Source: a virus
DNA: 22,266 nt
Strand: one strand, 5' to 3'
Virus record (IMG/VR): IMGVR_UViG_3300022169_000036
Location: 1-22,266 of that record
The notes under the pieces are model-generated. The model did not search any database, had not been told where the DNA came from, and was given only the letters and a program-made list of their open reading frames with translations. Every line of letters begins with the position of its first letter. The first letter of the stretch is position 1. Both the position numbers and the translations under genes were made by a program. Shown in pieces: positions 1 through 6,807 of this stretch.

Positions 1-224
1 TAATTTATACATTGCAAATCCATTTTAAGTGAATTTATCAAAACCTGCTTTCTATTAATTGCGTGATTGTATTTAGCAATGTTTTTTTCGTCAAGCAAAT
101 TGAAATGCTTTCTTAATACTGATTTTCTGTTCTCTACCATATCGCAAAACCTTATAAGTTCGTTTGCTTTGTCAAGCATTAGTTCAGCTTTCAATCGTAG
201 GTTGTTCAATTCTTGTCCTGTCAT
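1..224 (-). CDS. Hypothetical small helical protein, cut by the left window edge
   Basis: The frame opens with ATG at 222-224 and stays open to base 1, giving at least 74 codons. It starts MTGQELNNLRLKAELMLDKA and is rich in Leu, Lys, Glu and Asn, so it is probably mostly helical. I see no signal peptide, membrane segment or known motif. It lies 18 nt downstream of a good Bacteroidota-type -7 element (242-249), which suggests it begins a new transcription unit rather than continuing the small-gene operon to its right. The C terminus is outside the window, so length and family cannot be judged. Function unknown. Confidence 0.6.
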   Translation of the reverse strand, partial: MTGQELNNLRLKAELMLDKANELIRFCDMVENRKSVLRKHFNLLDEKNIAKYNHAINRKQVLINSLKMDLQCIN

Positions 225-241
225 AACTTTATATTTTTTTT

Positions 242-270
242 CAAATATACAAATACTTTTTCAATTACAA
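242..270 (-). promoter_or_regulatory. Bacteroidota-type promoter for the gene at 1-224
   Basis: Read on the minus strand, TTG (268-270) is followed by 18 nt and then TATATTTG (242-249). This matches the Bacteroidota primary sigma factor pattern TTG-N17-23-TAnnTTTG. The core at 242-261 is identical over 20 nt to the promoter at 12868-12887. Transcription should start about 6-8 nt further left, giving a leader of roughly 10 nt before the ATG at 224. Confidence 0.6.
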
Positions 271-273
271 GTA

Positions 274-570
274 TCAATTCATTTTTAATTCAATGGACAT
301 AGCAATAGATACTCCTTTGGCGGCATCCATTATCTTGCGACACAGGTAAAGTTCAGGAACTAACTTGTCAGCTTCACGTTCTTTTCCTGCGTTTGTTTTC
401 TCCTTAGAATTATAATATGCTGCGTTGTGCCTTTGGTTGGCTTCTACCTGCTCCCTTGCTAAAAACAACATATTGCAAGATAACTTTCTATGACCTTCAT
501 ATAGGTCTTTATATTGCCCTGACTGATAAGCCTCGACTATCTCATAGATTTCTGATAAAATTTCATCCAT
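274..570 (-). CDS. Hypothetical phage protein (98 aa)
   Basis: A 98-residue soluble, charged and probably helical protein with no membrane segment or recognised motif. Its ATG lies inside the C-terminal codons of the preceding gene: the stop of that gene at 563-565 overlaps this start by 8 nt, so translation is probably coupled. The start sits in the 26-bp direct repeat at 567-592. It is the last gene of the small-gene operon, and a new promoter (242-270) follows almost at once, with no clear terminator hairpin between. Function unknown. Confidence 0.7.
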   Translation of the reverse strand: MDEILSEIYEIVEAYQSGQYKDLYEGHRKLSCNMLFLAREQVEANQRHNAAYYNSKEKTNAGKEREADKLVPELYLCRKIMDAAKGVSIAMSIELKMN

Positions 571-832
571 TTCTTAAATCAAATTTGTAATCGTCAACCC
601 ATACAGGAGTTTTTTCTCCGACATATCCACCAAAGGTATTGAAATCAAGGTACTCAATAGCCTCATCTTCGCTCATACCATCCTTAATGCAGATGTCTAT
701 ACACTTAGTTCTGCTATAAACTACCTTCCACAAATTTGGATCAAACCCTATTATGGCATCATCAAGTTCATCAGCAAACATAACGTCATCTGAACTTCCG
801 TAATACTCTGTAATATATTCTTTAAATCCCAT
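563..832 (-). CDS. Hypothetical acidic phage protein (89 aa)
   Basis: An acidic 89-residue protein containing the stretch DGMSEDEAIEYLDFNTFGGY followed by VGEKTPVW. From general knowledge this resembles a family of small unknown proteins common in phages of diverse hosts, though I cannot name it. It ends in DYKFDLRNG, the same nine residues that end the preceding protein (822-1022), because a 26-bp DNA repeat covers both gene ends. It overlaps the preceding gene by 11 nt and the next by 8 nt, as expected for a tightly coupled operon. Function unknown. Confidence 0.75.
   Translation of the reverse strand: MGFKEYITEYYGSSDDVMFADELDDAIIGFDPNLWKVVYSRTKCIDICIKDGMSEDEAIEYLDFNTFGGYVGEKTPVWVDDYKFDLRNG
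567..592. repeat. 26-bp direct repeat, copy 1
   Basis: Bases 567-592 are identical to 829-854 over 26 nt. On the minus strand the repeat encodes the last residues of one gene (DYKFDLRNG) and contains the ATG of the next. This copy covers the junction between the 89-aa and 98-aa genes. Confidence 0.9.
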
Positions 833-1022
833 TTCTTAAATCAAATTTGTAATCTTCTAACTGCCTTTTGGCTTTTTTATAGACCTTGTACAAGGCTTTA
901 AACCTTTCGTCATCCTTATAGCTATCATAATCGTTATCCACGAATGTTGCTCTTGACCGAAATGGAACAGGTATAGACATATATTCATCTTCGCTAAACC
1001 TAACGTAAAATTCTTTTGCCAT
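822..1022 (-). CDS. Hypothetical phage protein (66 aa)
   Basis: Starting at the ATG at 1020-1022, this 66-residue charged protein begins MAKEFYVRFSEDEYMSIPVP and ends DYKFDLRNGI. The frame is open upstream to 1061, but the internal ATG is preferred because it comes directly after the stop of the previous gene (1024-1026). No domain is recognised; Lys and Tyr are abundant in the last third. Its last residues are shared with the following gene through the 26-bp repeat at 829-854, and its end overlaps that gene by 11 nt. Function unknown. Confidence 0.65.
   Translation of the reverse strand: MAKEFYVRFSEDEYMSIPVPFRSRATFVDNDYDSYKDDERFKALYKVYKKAKRQLEDYKFDLRNGI
829..854. repeat. 26-bp direct repeat, copy 2
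   Basis: Identical to 567-592 over 26 nt, at an offset of 262 bp. This copy covers the junction between the 66-aa and 89-aa genes, including the ATG of the latter at 830-832. Confidence 0.9.
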
Positions 1023-1023
1023 C

Positions 1024-1410
1024 TTATTTTCGTTTAAAATCTTCTGATTCATCTTCGCCAAATACTCCTAATTCATAGAAGCCTGTCAGCTTTAGAACTG
1101 CTCTGCTCATTGAACGCTTCTCAGCCATTTCCATAACATACCAAGAATTGGTATTTGAATCTTTAAAGCTATCACCTTTCAATGCACTACCAAAGGTCTG
1201 AATCTTTGCACCATCTTTTGATGCGTTGGCTTTTACAACTGCAAAGTTGGTTTCACATTTTATGACTTCATAGTCAATAAATATTTTTTCTTTGGCTTGG
1301 ATTTTATCAATGCCACTTCTTGTGATAATTGTGAAGTGTTGATGTTTAAAAATATCACTACTTGTTAATTCGTAGTGCTTGTACAATTCAATTAATTTTT
1401 CTCGGTTCAT
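1024..1410 (-). CDS. Putative recombination-associated protein, possibly single-strand annealing-like (128 aa)
   Basis: The ATG at 1408-1410 is preferred over the upstream in-frame ATG at 1471-1473 because it follows the previous stop (1412-1414) directly; the longer form would add 21 Lys-rich residues. The protein is 128 aa. Near its C terminus (about 93-122) lies EMAEKRSMSRAVLKLTGFYE followed by LGVFGEDE. A basic helix rich in Arg/Lys and Ala that leads into a glycine turn and an acidic 'GED' ending is a shape I associate with Rad52/ERF/Sak-type annealing proteins. The alternative is an unrelated conserved phage protein. It lies in an operon of small, possibly early, genes, which fits a DNA-metabolism role. 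The gene is secure; the function is a weak inference. Confidence 0.7.
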   Translation of the reverse strand: MNREKLIELYKHYELTSSDIFKHQHFTIITRSGIDKIQAKEKIFIDYEVIKCETNFAVVKANASKDGAKIQTFGSALKGDSFKDSNTNSWYVMEMAEKRSMSRAVLKLTGFYELGVFGEDESEDFKRK

Positions 1411-1411
1411 C

Positions 1412-1597
1412 TTACTTTTTTTTGTTTTCGTGAATAATAACTTTTGCTTCCTGAAGAGATTTAATTGAAGCATTTAATTTTTTCCAAATTTCTAAATTAT
1501 CGTCATCAACCCATTCTGAATCTAACAAAGTAGAATTTAATACCTTTAACGCATTTTGTTGAATGGTTATGGATTTCATTAATTTTTCTGTATTCAT
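1412..1597 (-). CDS. Hypothetical small helical protein (61 aa)
   Basis: A 61-residue protein, MNTEKLMKSITIQQNALKVL onward, ending in a Lys-rich tail (HENKKK). The pattern of hydrophobic residues suggests two helices that could form a coiled coil. There is no membrane segment and no known motif. It lies 24 nt downstream of the 90-aa gene, and its stop is 1 nt before the ATG of the 128-aa protein, so it is an internal operon gene. Function unknown. Confidence 0.6.
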   Translation of the reverse strand: MNTEKLMKSITIQQNALKVLNSTLLDSEWVDDDNLEIWKKLNASIKSLQEAKVIIHENKKK

Positions 1598-1621
1598 CTT
1601 GTTTATTTATTAATTATTATA

Positions 1622-1894
1622 TTAATTATTAGTATTCCAACTGCTCAACATTTCTGCTTTGCCGTTAATGTAATTGTTTCTTGATTGTTCTATGGAAGGA
1701 ATTACAACTTGTCGTTGTTCGTTTAATGTTACGCTTAAATAACATTCTTCTTCGCCTGTGAATCGCATCCTTGAAATCCAATTGGTTAAGACGTTTCTGT
1801 TCAACTCCCATACAACTGTATAGCTATCATCATAGTTTGGTAGGTTACATCCTTTGTGAATGTTAACCCCTTCTTGTAAATCTTTTATCTTCAT
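1622..1894 (-). CDS. Hypothetical protein, first gene of the small-gene operon (90 aa)
   Basis: A 90-residue soluble protein, MKIKDLQEGVNIHKGCNLPN onward, with several aromatic residues and no recognised motif. It is first in the operon behind the promoter at 1910-1936. The -7 element ends 15 nt upstream of the ATG, so the leader should be only about 10 nt. The lysis module to its right is closed by a terminator (1957-1987), so this operon is transcribed separately. Function unknown. Confidence 0.65.
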   Translation of the reverse strand: MKIKDLQEGVNIHKGCNLPNYDDSYTVVWELNRNVLTNWISRMRFTGEEECYLSVTLNEQRQVVIPSIEQSRNNYINGKAEMLSSWNTNN

Positions 1895-1909
1895 ATCTTA
1901 TATTTTGGA

Positions 1910-1936
1910 CAAATATACAAATAATAAATGAATCAA
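1910..1936 (-). promoter_or_regulatory. Bacteroidota-type promoter of the small-gene operon (1894-274)
   Basis: The minus strand has TATATTTG at 1910-1917, an exact TAnnTTTG match, with TTG at 1934-1936, 16 nt upstream (slightly short spacing). It shares 14 nt (1910-1923) with the promoters at 242 and 12868. It lies immediately after the terminator at 1957-1987, which fits a new transcription unit. Confidence 0.55.
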
Positions 1937-1956
1937 AAAAATAAAAATTTAAGCAT

Positions 1957-1987
1957 AAAAAAACCCCTACAAGGTTGCAAGGGTTTT
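1957..1987 (-). terminator. Intrinsic terminator of the lysis/late operon
   Basis: On the minus strand AAAACCC (1981-1987) can pair with GGGTTTT (about 1960-1966). The inner part pairs imperfectly. The stem runs straight into seven T residues (1957-1963). It lies about 67 nt after the holin stop. The flank at 1944-1966 is 22/23 identical to that of the terminator near 12590. Confidence 0.75.
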
Positions 1988-2054
1988 CCTAAAAAAATAA
2001 TAAATTATGAACAAGATTCAGCAAAGCTAATCCTAATATTTTAAAATCGCAAAT

Positions 2055-2498
2055 TTATTTTTCTGCCGATGAACCATAGTAATATGCAAAGATGTTGGAT
2101 ATTACAACCCCCTCAACCATACCCATAAGGTGTACAAAGAGTTCATTATGCAAAACCCCTTCTTCGTAAACTACTGCGTATATAATAAATAGAAAAGAAA
2201 CTAAACCAACAATACCTGTCAGCATCATCATAATGTCCTTGCTTCCTGTTTTCTTTACTTCAACCTCTCTGCTTCGTGCAGAATCTCTGTCTTTTATTTC
2301 AAGGTCATACATTTCTTGAGTTTTTTGTAAAGCCACTTTTTTATCTTCAGGACTAATTGATTCGTCTTTGTCAATAAGATTTTTAACCATTCCCAAAACC
2401 CCTGCGTCAGGTAATAAATCACCTGCGACACTAAGTATATGAGGAGCAGTATCTGCCAAAAATTTTCCAAGTTTCGTATTTTTAAATTTCTTTTCCAT
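2055..2498 (-). CDS. Putative holin (3TM / gene-transfer-agent holin type)
   Basis: A 147-aa protein with a soluble N-terminal half and two clear hydrophobic segments at about residues 89-110 and 119-141. Just before the first is a charged linker with RDSARSRE (about 71-78); a 'D-x-SAR-x-RE' linker ahead of the membrane segments is typical of the holin family found in gene transfer agents and many phages. It would sit in the inner membrane and release the lysis enzyme at the end of infection. It directly follows the M15 peptidase gene (2 nt gap) and is the last gene before the terminator at 1957-1987. A longer loop or a weak third segment could exist near residues 14-40. The role as holin rests on family resemblance plus context. 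Confidence 0.75.
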   Translation of the reverse strand: MEKKFKNTKLGKFLADTAPHILSVAGDLLPDAGVLGMVKNLIDKDESISPEDKKVALQKTQEMYDLEIKDRDSARSREVEVKKTGSKDIMMMLTGIVGLVSFLFIIYAVVYEEGVLHNELFVHLMGMVEGVVISNIFAYYYGSSAEK

Positions 2499-2500
2499 AG

Positions 2501-2947
2501 TTAAACATCAAATAAATAAACCTTTGGATTCTTTGCATCTTGGTAGACGTCTAAGTGAACCCAATTTATCGGACTGCCTTTAAGATTGCGTTCTAATCTT
2601 ACCTTACAAGGAAACTTATCAGGATGCGTTTTAATCCACTCTCTCACATCATTTGGTGTTACCCCTTCAATATTAAAATCAAATGCTTTCCCCATCATAT
2701 GAGCAGACAAATAGATGCTTTTTTTATTCTTTACCATAGGACTTTGATTGTGCCGCAATCCTCTTTGGCTAAATGTACTTCCAAATGCCCAATTGTTAAT
2801 TGTAATTGGATTGCCGAAATGCTCACGAATGATAACCAAACATTCAAGCAGTTTATCGTCAAAGAATTTCCAAGCACCTTCACCATAACGATTGTAAACA
2901 TTTTCATCAACTAATTCCTTGATGTCAAAATACTCTTTAATCTTCAT
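2501..2947 (-). CDS. Peptidase M15 family endolysin (peptidoglycan peptidase)
   Basis: A 148-aa protein with the zinc-binding pattern of M15 peptidases: SAHMMGKAFDF with His83 and Asp90, then WVHLDV with His131 and Asp133. These match the HxxGxAxD and WxHxD motifs of the D-Ala-D-Ala carboxypeptidase/endolysin family (M15_3 type). It would cleave peptide stems of peptidoglycan during lysis. It has no signal peptide, so it must cross the membrane through the holin. It overlaps the upstream membrane/coiled-coil gene by 11 nt and is followed by the holin gene. The length is typical of a single-domain enzyme without a separate wall-binding domain. Confidence 0.88.
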   Translation of the reverse strand: MKIKEYFDIKELVDENVYNRYGEGAWKFFDDKLLECLVIIREHFGNPITINNWAFGSTFSQRGLRHNQSPMVKNKKSIYLSAHMMGKAFDFNIEGVTPNDVREWIKTHPDKFPCKVRLERNLKGSPINWVHLDVYQDAKNPKVYLFDV

Positions 2948-3251
2948 TTTGCTTTCTTTTGTTTACTCTTTTCTTTGCAGTCAATACAATTCTTTCTTCC
3001 AACCTTGCAATAGTTTCTGTTTGCTTCATTAAGATATCGTTGTACTCCTCTAACTTTTGTCGTAAAACTGCAATTTCTTCCTTGAGTTCTTGAATCGTTG
3101 CTTCGTGATTTCTTACAATTGCCGCTGCCTGAATCGTTGCTACAATCCACCCTGTGATTTTTTTATAATTTAAAATAAAACCAAAAGCCAAAGCTGCAAC
3201 TATTACTGTGCTAAATCCGTGCTTGTTTATCAAATCTAAAAACTGTTCCAT
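2937..3251 (-). CDS. Membrane plus coiled-coil protein, probable lysis accessory (104 aa)
   Basis: The protein has one hydrophobic segment near the N terminus (about 12-28), a second weaker one (about 33-46), then a strong coiled coil at about 48-90 (ELKEEIAVLRQKLEEYNDIL) and a basic tail (KKRVNKRKQNED). It lies directly upstream of, and overlaps, the M15 endolysin gene. That position and layout suggest a second holin, an anti-holin or a spanin-like protein acting at the inner membrane. No lipobox is seen, so an outer-membrane spanin is unlikely. A tail-associated coiled-coil protein is the alternative. Confidence 0.6.
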   Translation of the reverse strand: MEQFLDLINKHGFSTVIVAALAFGFILNYKKITGWIVATIQAAAIVRNHEATIQELKEEIAVLRQKLEEYNDILMKQTETIARLEERIVLTAKKRVNKRKQNED

Positions 3252-3256
3252 ATGTA

Positions 3257-3475
3257 TTATATTTCTATGTAAAAATTATCTTGATAATATCCATCGCCTT
3301 TCAAAGAATCAACTCTTGCTCTGAGTAATTCCTCAGTCGCAAACTCTTCTAAAATTGGTTGCCCTGTTGTTACTACTTGATTCTCCTCTACGAATCCGCA
3401 ATGGATTATAGTCCTATCGCTTGAACTTGCTAAGTACCAAGTTTTGTTGGTTGGTTTTATTATTGATTTTGCCAT
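3257..3475 (-). CDS. Small conserved phage protein, probably virion- or fibre-associated (72 aa)
   Basis: A 72-residue protein, MAKSIIKPTNKTWYLASSSD onward, containing HCGFVEENQVVTTGQP. From memory, small proteins with the pattern 'NKTWYL...H.G...NQV.TTGQP' are common next to tail fibre genes in Bacteroidota phages; their role is not known to me. It lies between the BspA-like adhesin gene (11 nt upstream) and the lysis genes (5 nt to the next ATG). It could be a fibre chaperone, a fibre tip component or a linker. It has no signal or membrane segment. Confidence 0.7.
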   Translation of the reverse strand: MAKSIIKPTNKTWYLASSSDRTIIHCGFVEENQVVTTGQPILEEFATEELLRARVDSLKGDGYYQDNFYIEI

Positions 3476-3486
3476 AGTTTTTTTAT

Positions 3487-4824
3487 TTATACTCCTCCGT
3501 TATCTGTAATAGTCCAATTGTAGGTGTCAGTTAATGTATCCCTTGCAGCTTCTGCCTCTCCTCCTAATGTATATGTCGTAAATCCTGCGTGAAACAATAC
3601 GTTACTATTTACATTTTGCGCAGCCCAACCGATTAATAAAGCATCGTATATTGCAGTTGTAAGAGAGCCATATAAAAACATATTTTGAGCAGTTGTTAAA
3701 CTTGTAATATCCCAACCGCTAAAATCTGCATCTGTAAGTTGACGACAAAAGTAAAACATATTTTGAAAACTTACTGCACTTGAAACATCCCAAGTTTCAA
3801 GAAACCCTCCGTTCATTGCTCTACAATCCCTAAAAGTATTTACAAAGTGAGTTGCATTAGATGTGTTCCAAACATCGGAATCAACCGCAGGGTTATACAC
3901 AAAGTTAGGATTAAAGTTACTCAAGTTGAGTTCAAACATACTGCTAAAAGAAGTTGAAGTTGTAAGTAAAGTTGTCTTAAAATGGTCAATATCTCCTTGA
4001 AAAAACCTTTGTCGGTAAAACATTCTGTTAAAAGTAGTGCAACTTGATGTATCCCAATTTAAAAAAGTAGGCGTGTTTAAAAGACTTACATTGTATACTC
4101 CTGCAATAAAATAACCAAGGTTAGTTACATTAGATACATCCCAATTATTAAATGATGGATTTTGCAATGCATAACAAAAATAAAACATCTGTTCCATATT
4201 TGTTACACTTGACGTATCCCACGAACTAAAATCCCTATCAGCAAGTCCACTACGACCTCTAAATCCTCTGTAAAAACTTGTGCATTCTGAAACATCAAAC
4301 AATTCAATTCCTGTATTTCCAACCATTGCAGTGCTTAATGTTTGTGTATGAAACATTTCGTAAAAAGTAGTAAACTTAACACCATCAGTTGCCGAAATAT
4401 CCATATTCGTACAATTCTTAAATGCACCATCATTTGTAATTGCCTCAAACAAAGTTCCCCATTGACTAACGTCAAGTATCTTTTTTTGGTCACCTCCATT
4501 TTGGAATGTCCAACCTTCACAACTTCCAAGCATTGTAATAGTGTAAGTTCCTTCAGAATCGTAGGTGTGAGTTACTCCACCAACAGGAATTTCTGTAATT
4601 GTTTCTTCATTGCCATCTCCCCAATTAATACTAAAGTCAACTACTGAGCCGTCTATTATTGGTAGCTTAACTTGGTCTGAGTTACTTACTCCTGTATTGC
4701 CTGTGTTCCACGAAGTGATAAATGGAGTTCCATTTTCCCAAACTAAATTGCTTCCAAGATAAACCTTGTTTACATCAGTTTCTCCAATCTTAACCCCACT
4801 TACATCGTTTGCTCCTAATTTCAT
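3487..4824 (-). CDS. Tail adhesin: attachment segment, PKD-like domain and BspA-type (DUF285) repeats
   Basis: A 445-aa protein with four parts. Residues 1-30 (LGANDVSGVKIGETDVNKVY then LGSNLVWE) resemble short N-terminal segments often found on phage tail-tip proteins. Residues about 35-100 form a PKD-like domain, with INWGDGNEE and THTYDSEGTYTITM. Residues about 115-385 carry repeated DUF285/BspA units, seen as WDTSSVTNMEQMF, WDVSNVTNLGYF, WDTSSCTTFNRMF, WNTSNATHFVNTF, WDVSSAVSFQNMF and WDITSLTTAQNMF. Residues 390-445 are a C-terminal cap. BspA repeats fold as leucine-rich-repeat-like structures and are known in bacterial and protist adhesins. The likely role is receptor binding at the tail tip. 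It follows the heptad-repeat fibre gene with a 1-nt gap. Confidence 0.85.
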   Translation of the reverse strand: MKLGANDVSGVKIGETDVNKVYLGSNLVWENGTPFITSWNTGNTGVSNSDQVKLPIIDGSVVDFSINWGDGNEETITEIPVGGVTHTYDSEGTYTITMLGSCEGWTFQNGGDQKKILDVSQWGTLFEAITNDGAFKNCTNMDISATDGVKFTTFYEMFHTQTLSTAMVGNTGIELFDVSECTSFYRGFRGRSGLADRDFSSWDTSSVTNMEQMFYFCYALQNPSFNNWDVSNVTNLGYFIAGVYNVSLLNTPTFLNWDTSSCTTFNRMFYRQRFFQGDIDHFKTTLLTTSTSFSSMFELNLSNFNPNFVYNPAVDSDVWNTSNATHFVNTFRDCRAMNGGFLETWDVSSAVSFQNMFYFCRQLTDADFSGWDITSLTTAQNMFLYGSLTTAIYDALLIGWAAQNVNSNVLFHAGFTTYTLGGEAEAARDTLTDTYNWTITDNGGV

Positions 4825-4825
4825 A

Positions 4826-6262
4826 TTAGATGATAAAATAAATTGTCGTTGCCACAGGTGTCAAAGCATCATACTCAGCTTGTGTTACTGCGGTTATTGC
4901 GTTTGTTGTATATGTTGCTCCTACATTCTTCTCAATTCTATTACTAATAGCCGTAACATTTGTTGCAATATTACTTGTATTGGTTGAAATATTAGTTGTA
5001 TTAGTTGAAATATTGCTCGTATTTGTAGCAATGTTGGAAGTGTTTGTTGAGATATTTCCTGCATTTGTAGAAACTCCGCTTGTGTTAGTTCCAATATTTG
5101 TTACATTAGTAGAAATTGCACTTGTGTTTGTAGAAATATTACTTGCATTTGTAGCTATATCTCCTGTAATAGTTGCAACAGGAACTGAGTTAATCGTTCC
5201 TACTGTTGTTGCTCCTGTGTTATCAATTGTAACATCTCCGCTCATTGCAACAGATGCTGATTGGTTAGATGCATTTCCTAAAAACATCTTTGCAGAATTT
5301 AGATTAGGTGTTGCATTTGCTCTACCTGCTCCAATTACTTTTACAATACCTGCACTTGCGTGACTTCGGATTACCTTTCCAACATTTTGAATATCGGATG
5401 CCTCACCTGTTGGGGGAGTTGAAGTTAATTCGCCTGCAACAGTACTAACATACAAAGTATCTCCTTCGCTAAATGCTGATGTATTTAATCCTGATAGATT
5501 ACCAAAGGTTACAACTTCACAAGCTGCGTTATTATTTGCGTCTGCGAAAACTAATCCGAAAGCAGGTCTTGCCGCTACATCGTCAGCATCTGCTAAATCA
5601 ACTAAAGTTTCATTGCCGCTAACTCCTGTAATTGATACAACCTTTCCCTTTAACAAAGTTGAACCACTTGCATTCTTTGCTTCAAATCTAACCGCTCCAT
5701 TTAAATCACCGATAAAATCAGGAGAAGTAACCGAACCTGTAAAAACTGCTCCTGTCAAATCTGCTTTCCCTGCTAATGCTGAAGCGTTTGCATCTATGGC
5801 AGTAACATTTGTAGCAATGCCTGAAGTATTGGTAGCAATGTTGCTTGTGTTCGTAGAAATGTCAGAAACATTCGTTGCAATGTCATTTCTATTTGTCGTA
5901 ATATCTGTAACATTTGTAGCTATGCCTGAAGTGTTGGTTTCTATGTCAGTTACATTAGTTGCAATGTTACTTGTATTTGTGCCAATGCTTGACAAATTAG
6001 CAGCAACTCCGCTTGTATTTGTAGAGATATTAGATACATTAGTAGCTATATTAGTTACATTCGTAGCAATGTTAGTTACATTAGTAGCTATTCCGCTTGT
6101 ATTTGTGGCAACATTACTTTGCGTTGAAGTCAATTCGGTTGCGTTATTATTTACAACTGTCTTTATTTCATTCGCATTTGTGAATGTCAATTTCTTATTT
6201 TCAGGTAAAGCATTTGCTTGTCCTAAAATTTTATCGTCAAAGGTTATATTAGTTGCTGCCAT
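4826..6262 (-). CDS. Trimeric tail fibre with two heptad-repeat stalks
   Basis: A 478-aa protein. Residues 1-50 look like an attachment segment. Residues 51-162 are 16 heptads of the type IATNVTN / ISTNTSG, with a hydrophobic residue at position 1 and Asn at position 4: a parallel coiled-coil stalk. Residues about 163-368 are a globular part that includes KADLTGAVFTGSV, a region with FSEGDTLYVSTVAGELTSTP, and FLGNASNQSASVAMSGDVTI; I associate all three with phage fibre proteins. Residues 369-438 are ten more heptads. The end has VTQAEYDAL and TTIYFII, a common short fibre terminus. The first codon overlaps the stop of the connector gene (TAATG). It probably forms a trimeric fibre or neck whisker. 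Confidence 0.85.
   Translation of the reverse strand: MAATNITFDDKILGQANALPENKKLTFTNANEIKTVVNNNATELTSTQSNVATNTSGIATNVTNIATNVTNIATNVSNISTNTSGVAANLSSIGTNTSNIATNVTDIETNTSGIATNVTDITTNRNDIATNVSDISTNTSNIATNTSGIATNVTAIDANASALAGKADLTGAVFTGSVTSPDFIGDLNGAVRFEAKNASGSTLLKGKVVSITGVSGNETLVDLADADDVAARPAFGLVFADANNNAACEVVTFGNLSGLNTSAFSEGDTLYVSTVAGELTSTPPTGEASDIQNVGKVIRSHASAGIVKVIGAGRANATPNLNSAKMFLGNASNQSASVAMSGDVTIDNTGATTVGTINSVPVATITGDIATNASNISTNTSAISTNVTNIGTNTSGVSTNAGNISTNTSNIATNTSNISTNTTNISTNTSNIATNVTAISNRIEKNVGATYTTNAITAVTQAEYDALTPVATTIYFII
4949..5158. repeat. 21-bp-unit repeats, second heptad block of the fibre gene
   Basis: Ten consecutive 21-bp units encode heptads 369-438 of the fibre (such as IATNASN, ISTNTSA, ISTNVTN). 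The amino acid pattern is strict, but synonymous codons differ between units, so the DNA is only partly repetitive. Confidence 0.85.
5777..6112. repeat. 21-bp-unit repeats, first heptad block of the fibre gene
   Basis: Sixteen consecutive 21-bp units encode heptads 51-162 of the fibre (VATNTSG, IATNVTN, IATNVSN and relatives). Two adjacent units (58-64 and 65-71) are identical at protein level. Long open frames on the opposite strand here are by-products of the repeat. Confidence 0.85.
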
Positions 6263-6807
6263 TATAGTTCGTATCTTTTGTTAATTGAATAAGTTGTTCC
6301 TTGCGATGAATAGCTTTCAGTTCTGTTGCTTCTGATATACTCAGGAGTATTAACTGCAAGTTCAGGAATGTTTCCAAAGTTTTGTGTCAAGTAATTCTTC
6401 ACTTGATTTTCATAAAATACCTTACTTGCGGTTGCTTGTCTTTGCATATTTCCCAATTCATCTGAACCGATTGAAGTTACTTCGTCAGTATCTCCTATTG
6501 AAATAGTTTCTGCCCCTATCTTATAAAGCATTCTTGGCAAAGCCATCACATACGTTTGCCATATAATCATCTTCATAACTGAAGCCTTGTCGCTATCATA
6601 TAACTCTTGGTAATAACCTGCTAAGGTGTTTGAATTATAATCATTTCTTAGCTTAATCATCAATGAAGTTCCGAGTACATTTTGTGCTGCAAGGTCTGTT
6701 GACTGAATTACCAAAGGTTCTAAAAGTCTTGAATCAAAGTTTTCAGTAATGCCTAAGTAAAACTTTAGGTCATCTAATCCAATAAGTAAAGGTATTGTTA
6801 CTGCCAT
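6262..6807 (-). CDS. Head-tail connector-like protein (DUF6712-like)
   Basis: A 181-aa, mostly helical protein beginning MAVTIPLLIGLDDLKFYLGI. Its size, its position right after the portal gene (11 nt gap) and its N-terminal pattern 'hydrophobic-DL-Y-G' fit the gp6-like adaptor proteins that sit under the portal ring. I recall close relatives in Bacteroidota phages under the name DUF6712, though I could not check this. It would line the head-tail passage and give the tail a docking surface. The C terminus (SYSSQGTTYSINKRYEL) is polar and probably extended. Its stop overlaps the start of the fibre gene (TAATG), so the two are probably translated in a coupled way. Confidence 0.65.
   Translation of the reverse strand: MAVTIPLLIGLDDLKFYLGITENFDSRLLEPLVIQSTDLAAQNVLGTSLMIKLRNDYNSNTLAGYYQELYDSDKASVMKMIIWQTYVMALPRMLYKIGAETISIGDTDEVTSIGSDELGNMQRQATASKVFYENQVKNYLTQNFGNIPELAVNTPEYIRSNRTESYSSQGTTYSINKRYEL

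Noticed and set aside
67-288. Plus-strand frame of 73 codons at the left edge
   Set aside because: It has a phenylalanine/serine-rich translation lying opposite the partial minus-strand gene and its promoter, and no promoter of its own was seen.
2944-3150. Alternative frame with KSK-rich protein at 2944-3150
   Set aside because: It lies within the coiled-coil gene in another frame. The 104-aa frame has a membrane segment and a coiled coil, so it is preferred.
4949-6112. CRISPR-like array in the repeated region
   Set aside because: The 21-bp units encode an in-frame heptad, are contiguous without spacers and differ in codons. This is a protein repeat, not a CRISPR array.
4980-6284. Long open frames on the plus strand opposite the fibre gene (4980-5363, 5613-6284)
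   Set aside because: They mirror the heptad repeats of the minus-strand fibre. The translations are low-complexity (LVFVEML-type repeats) without a start context or promoter, so they are shadows of the coding repeat.
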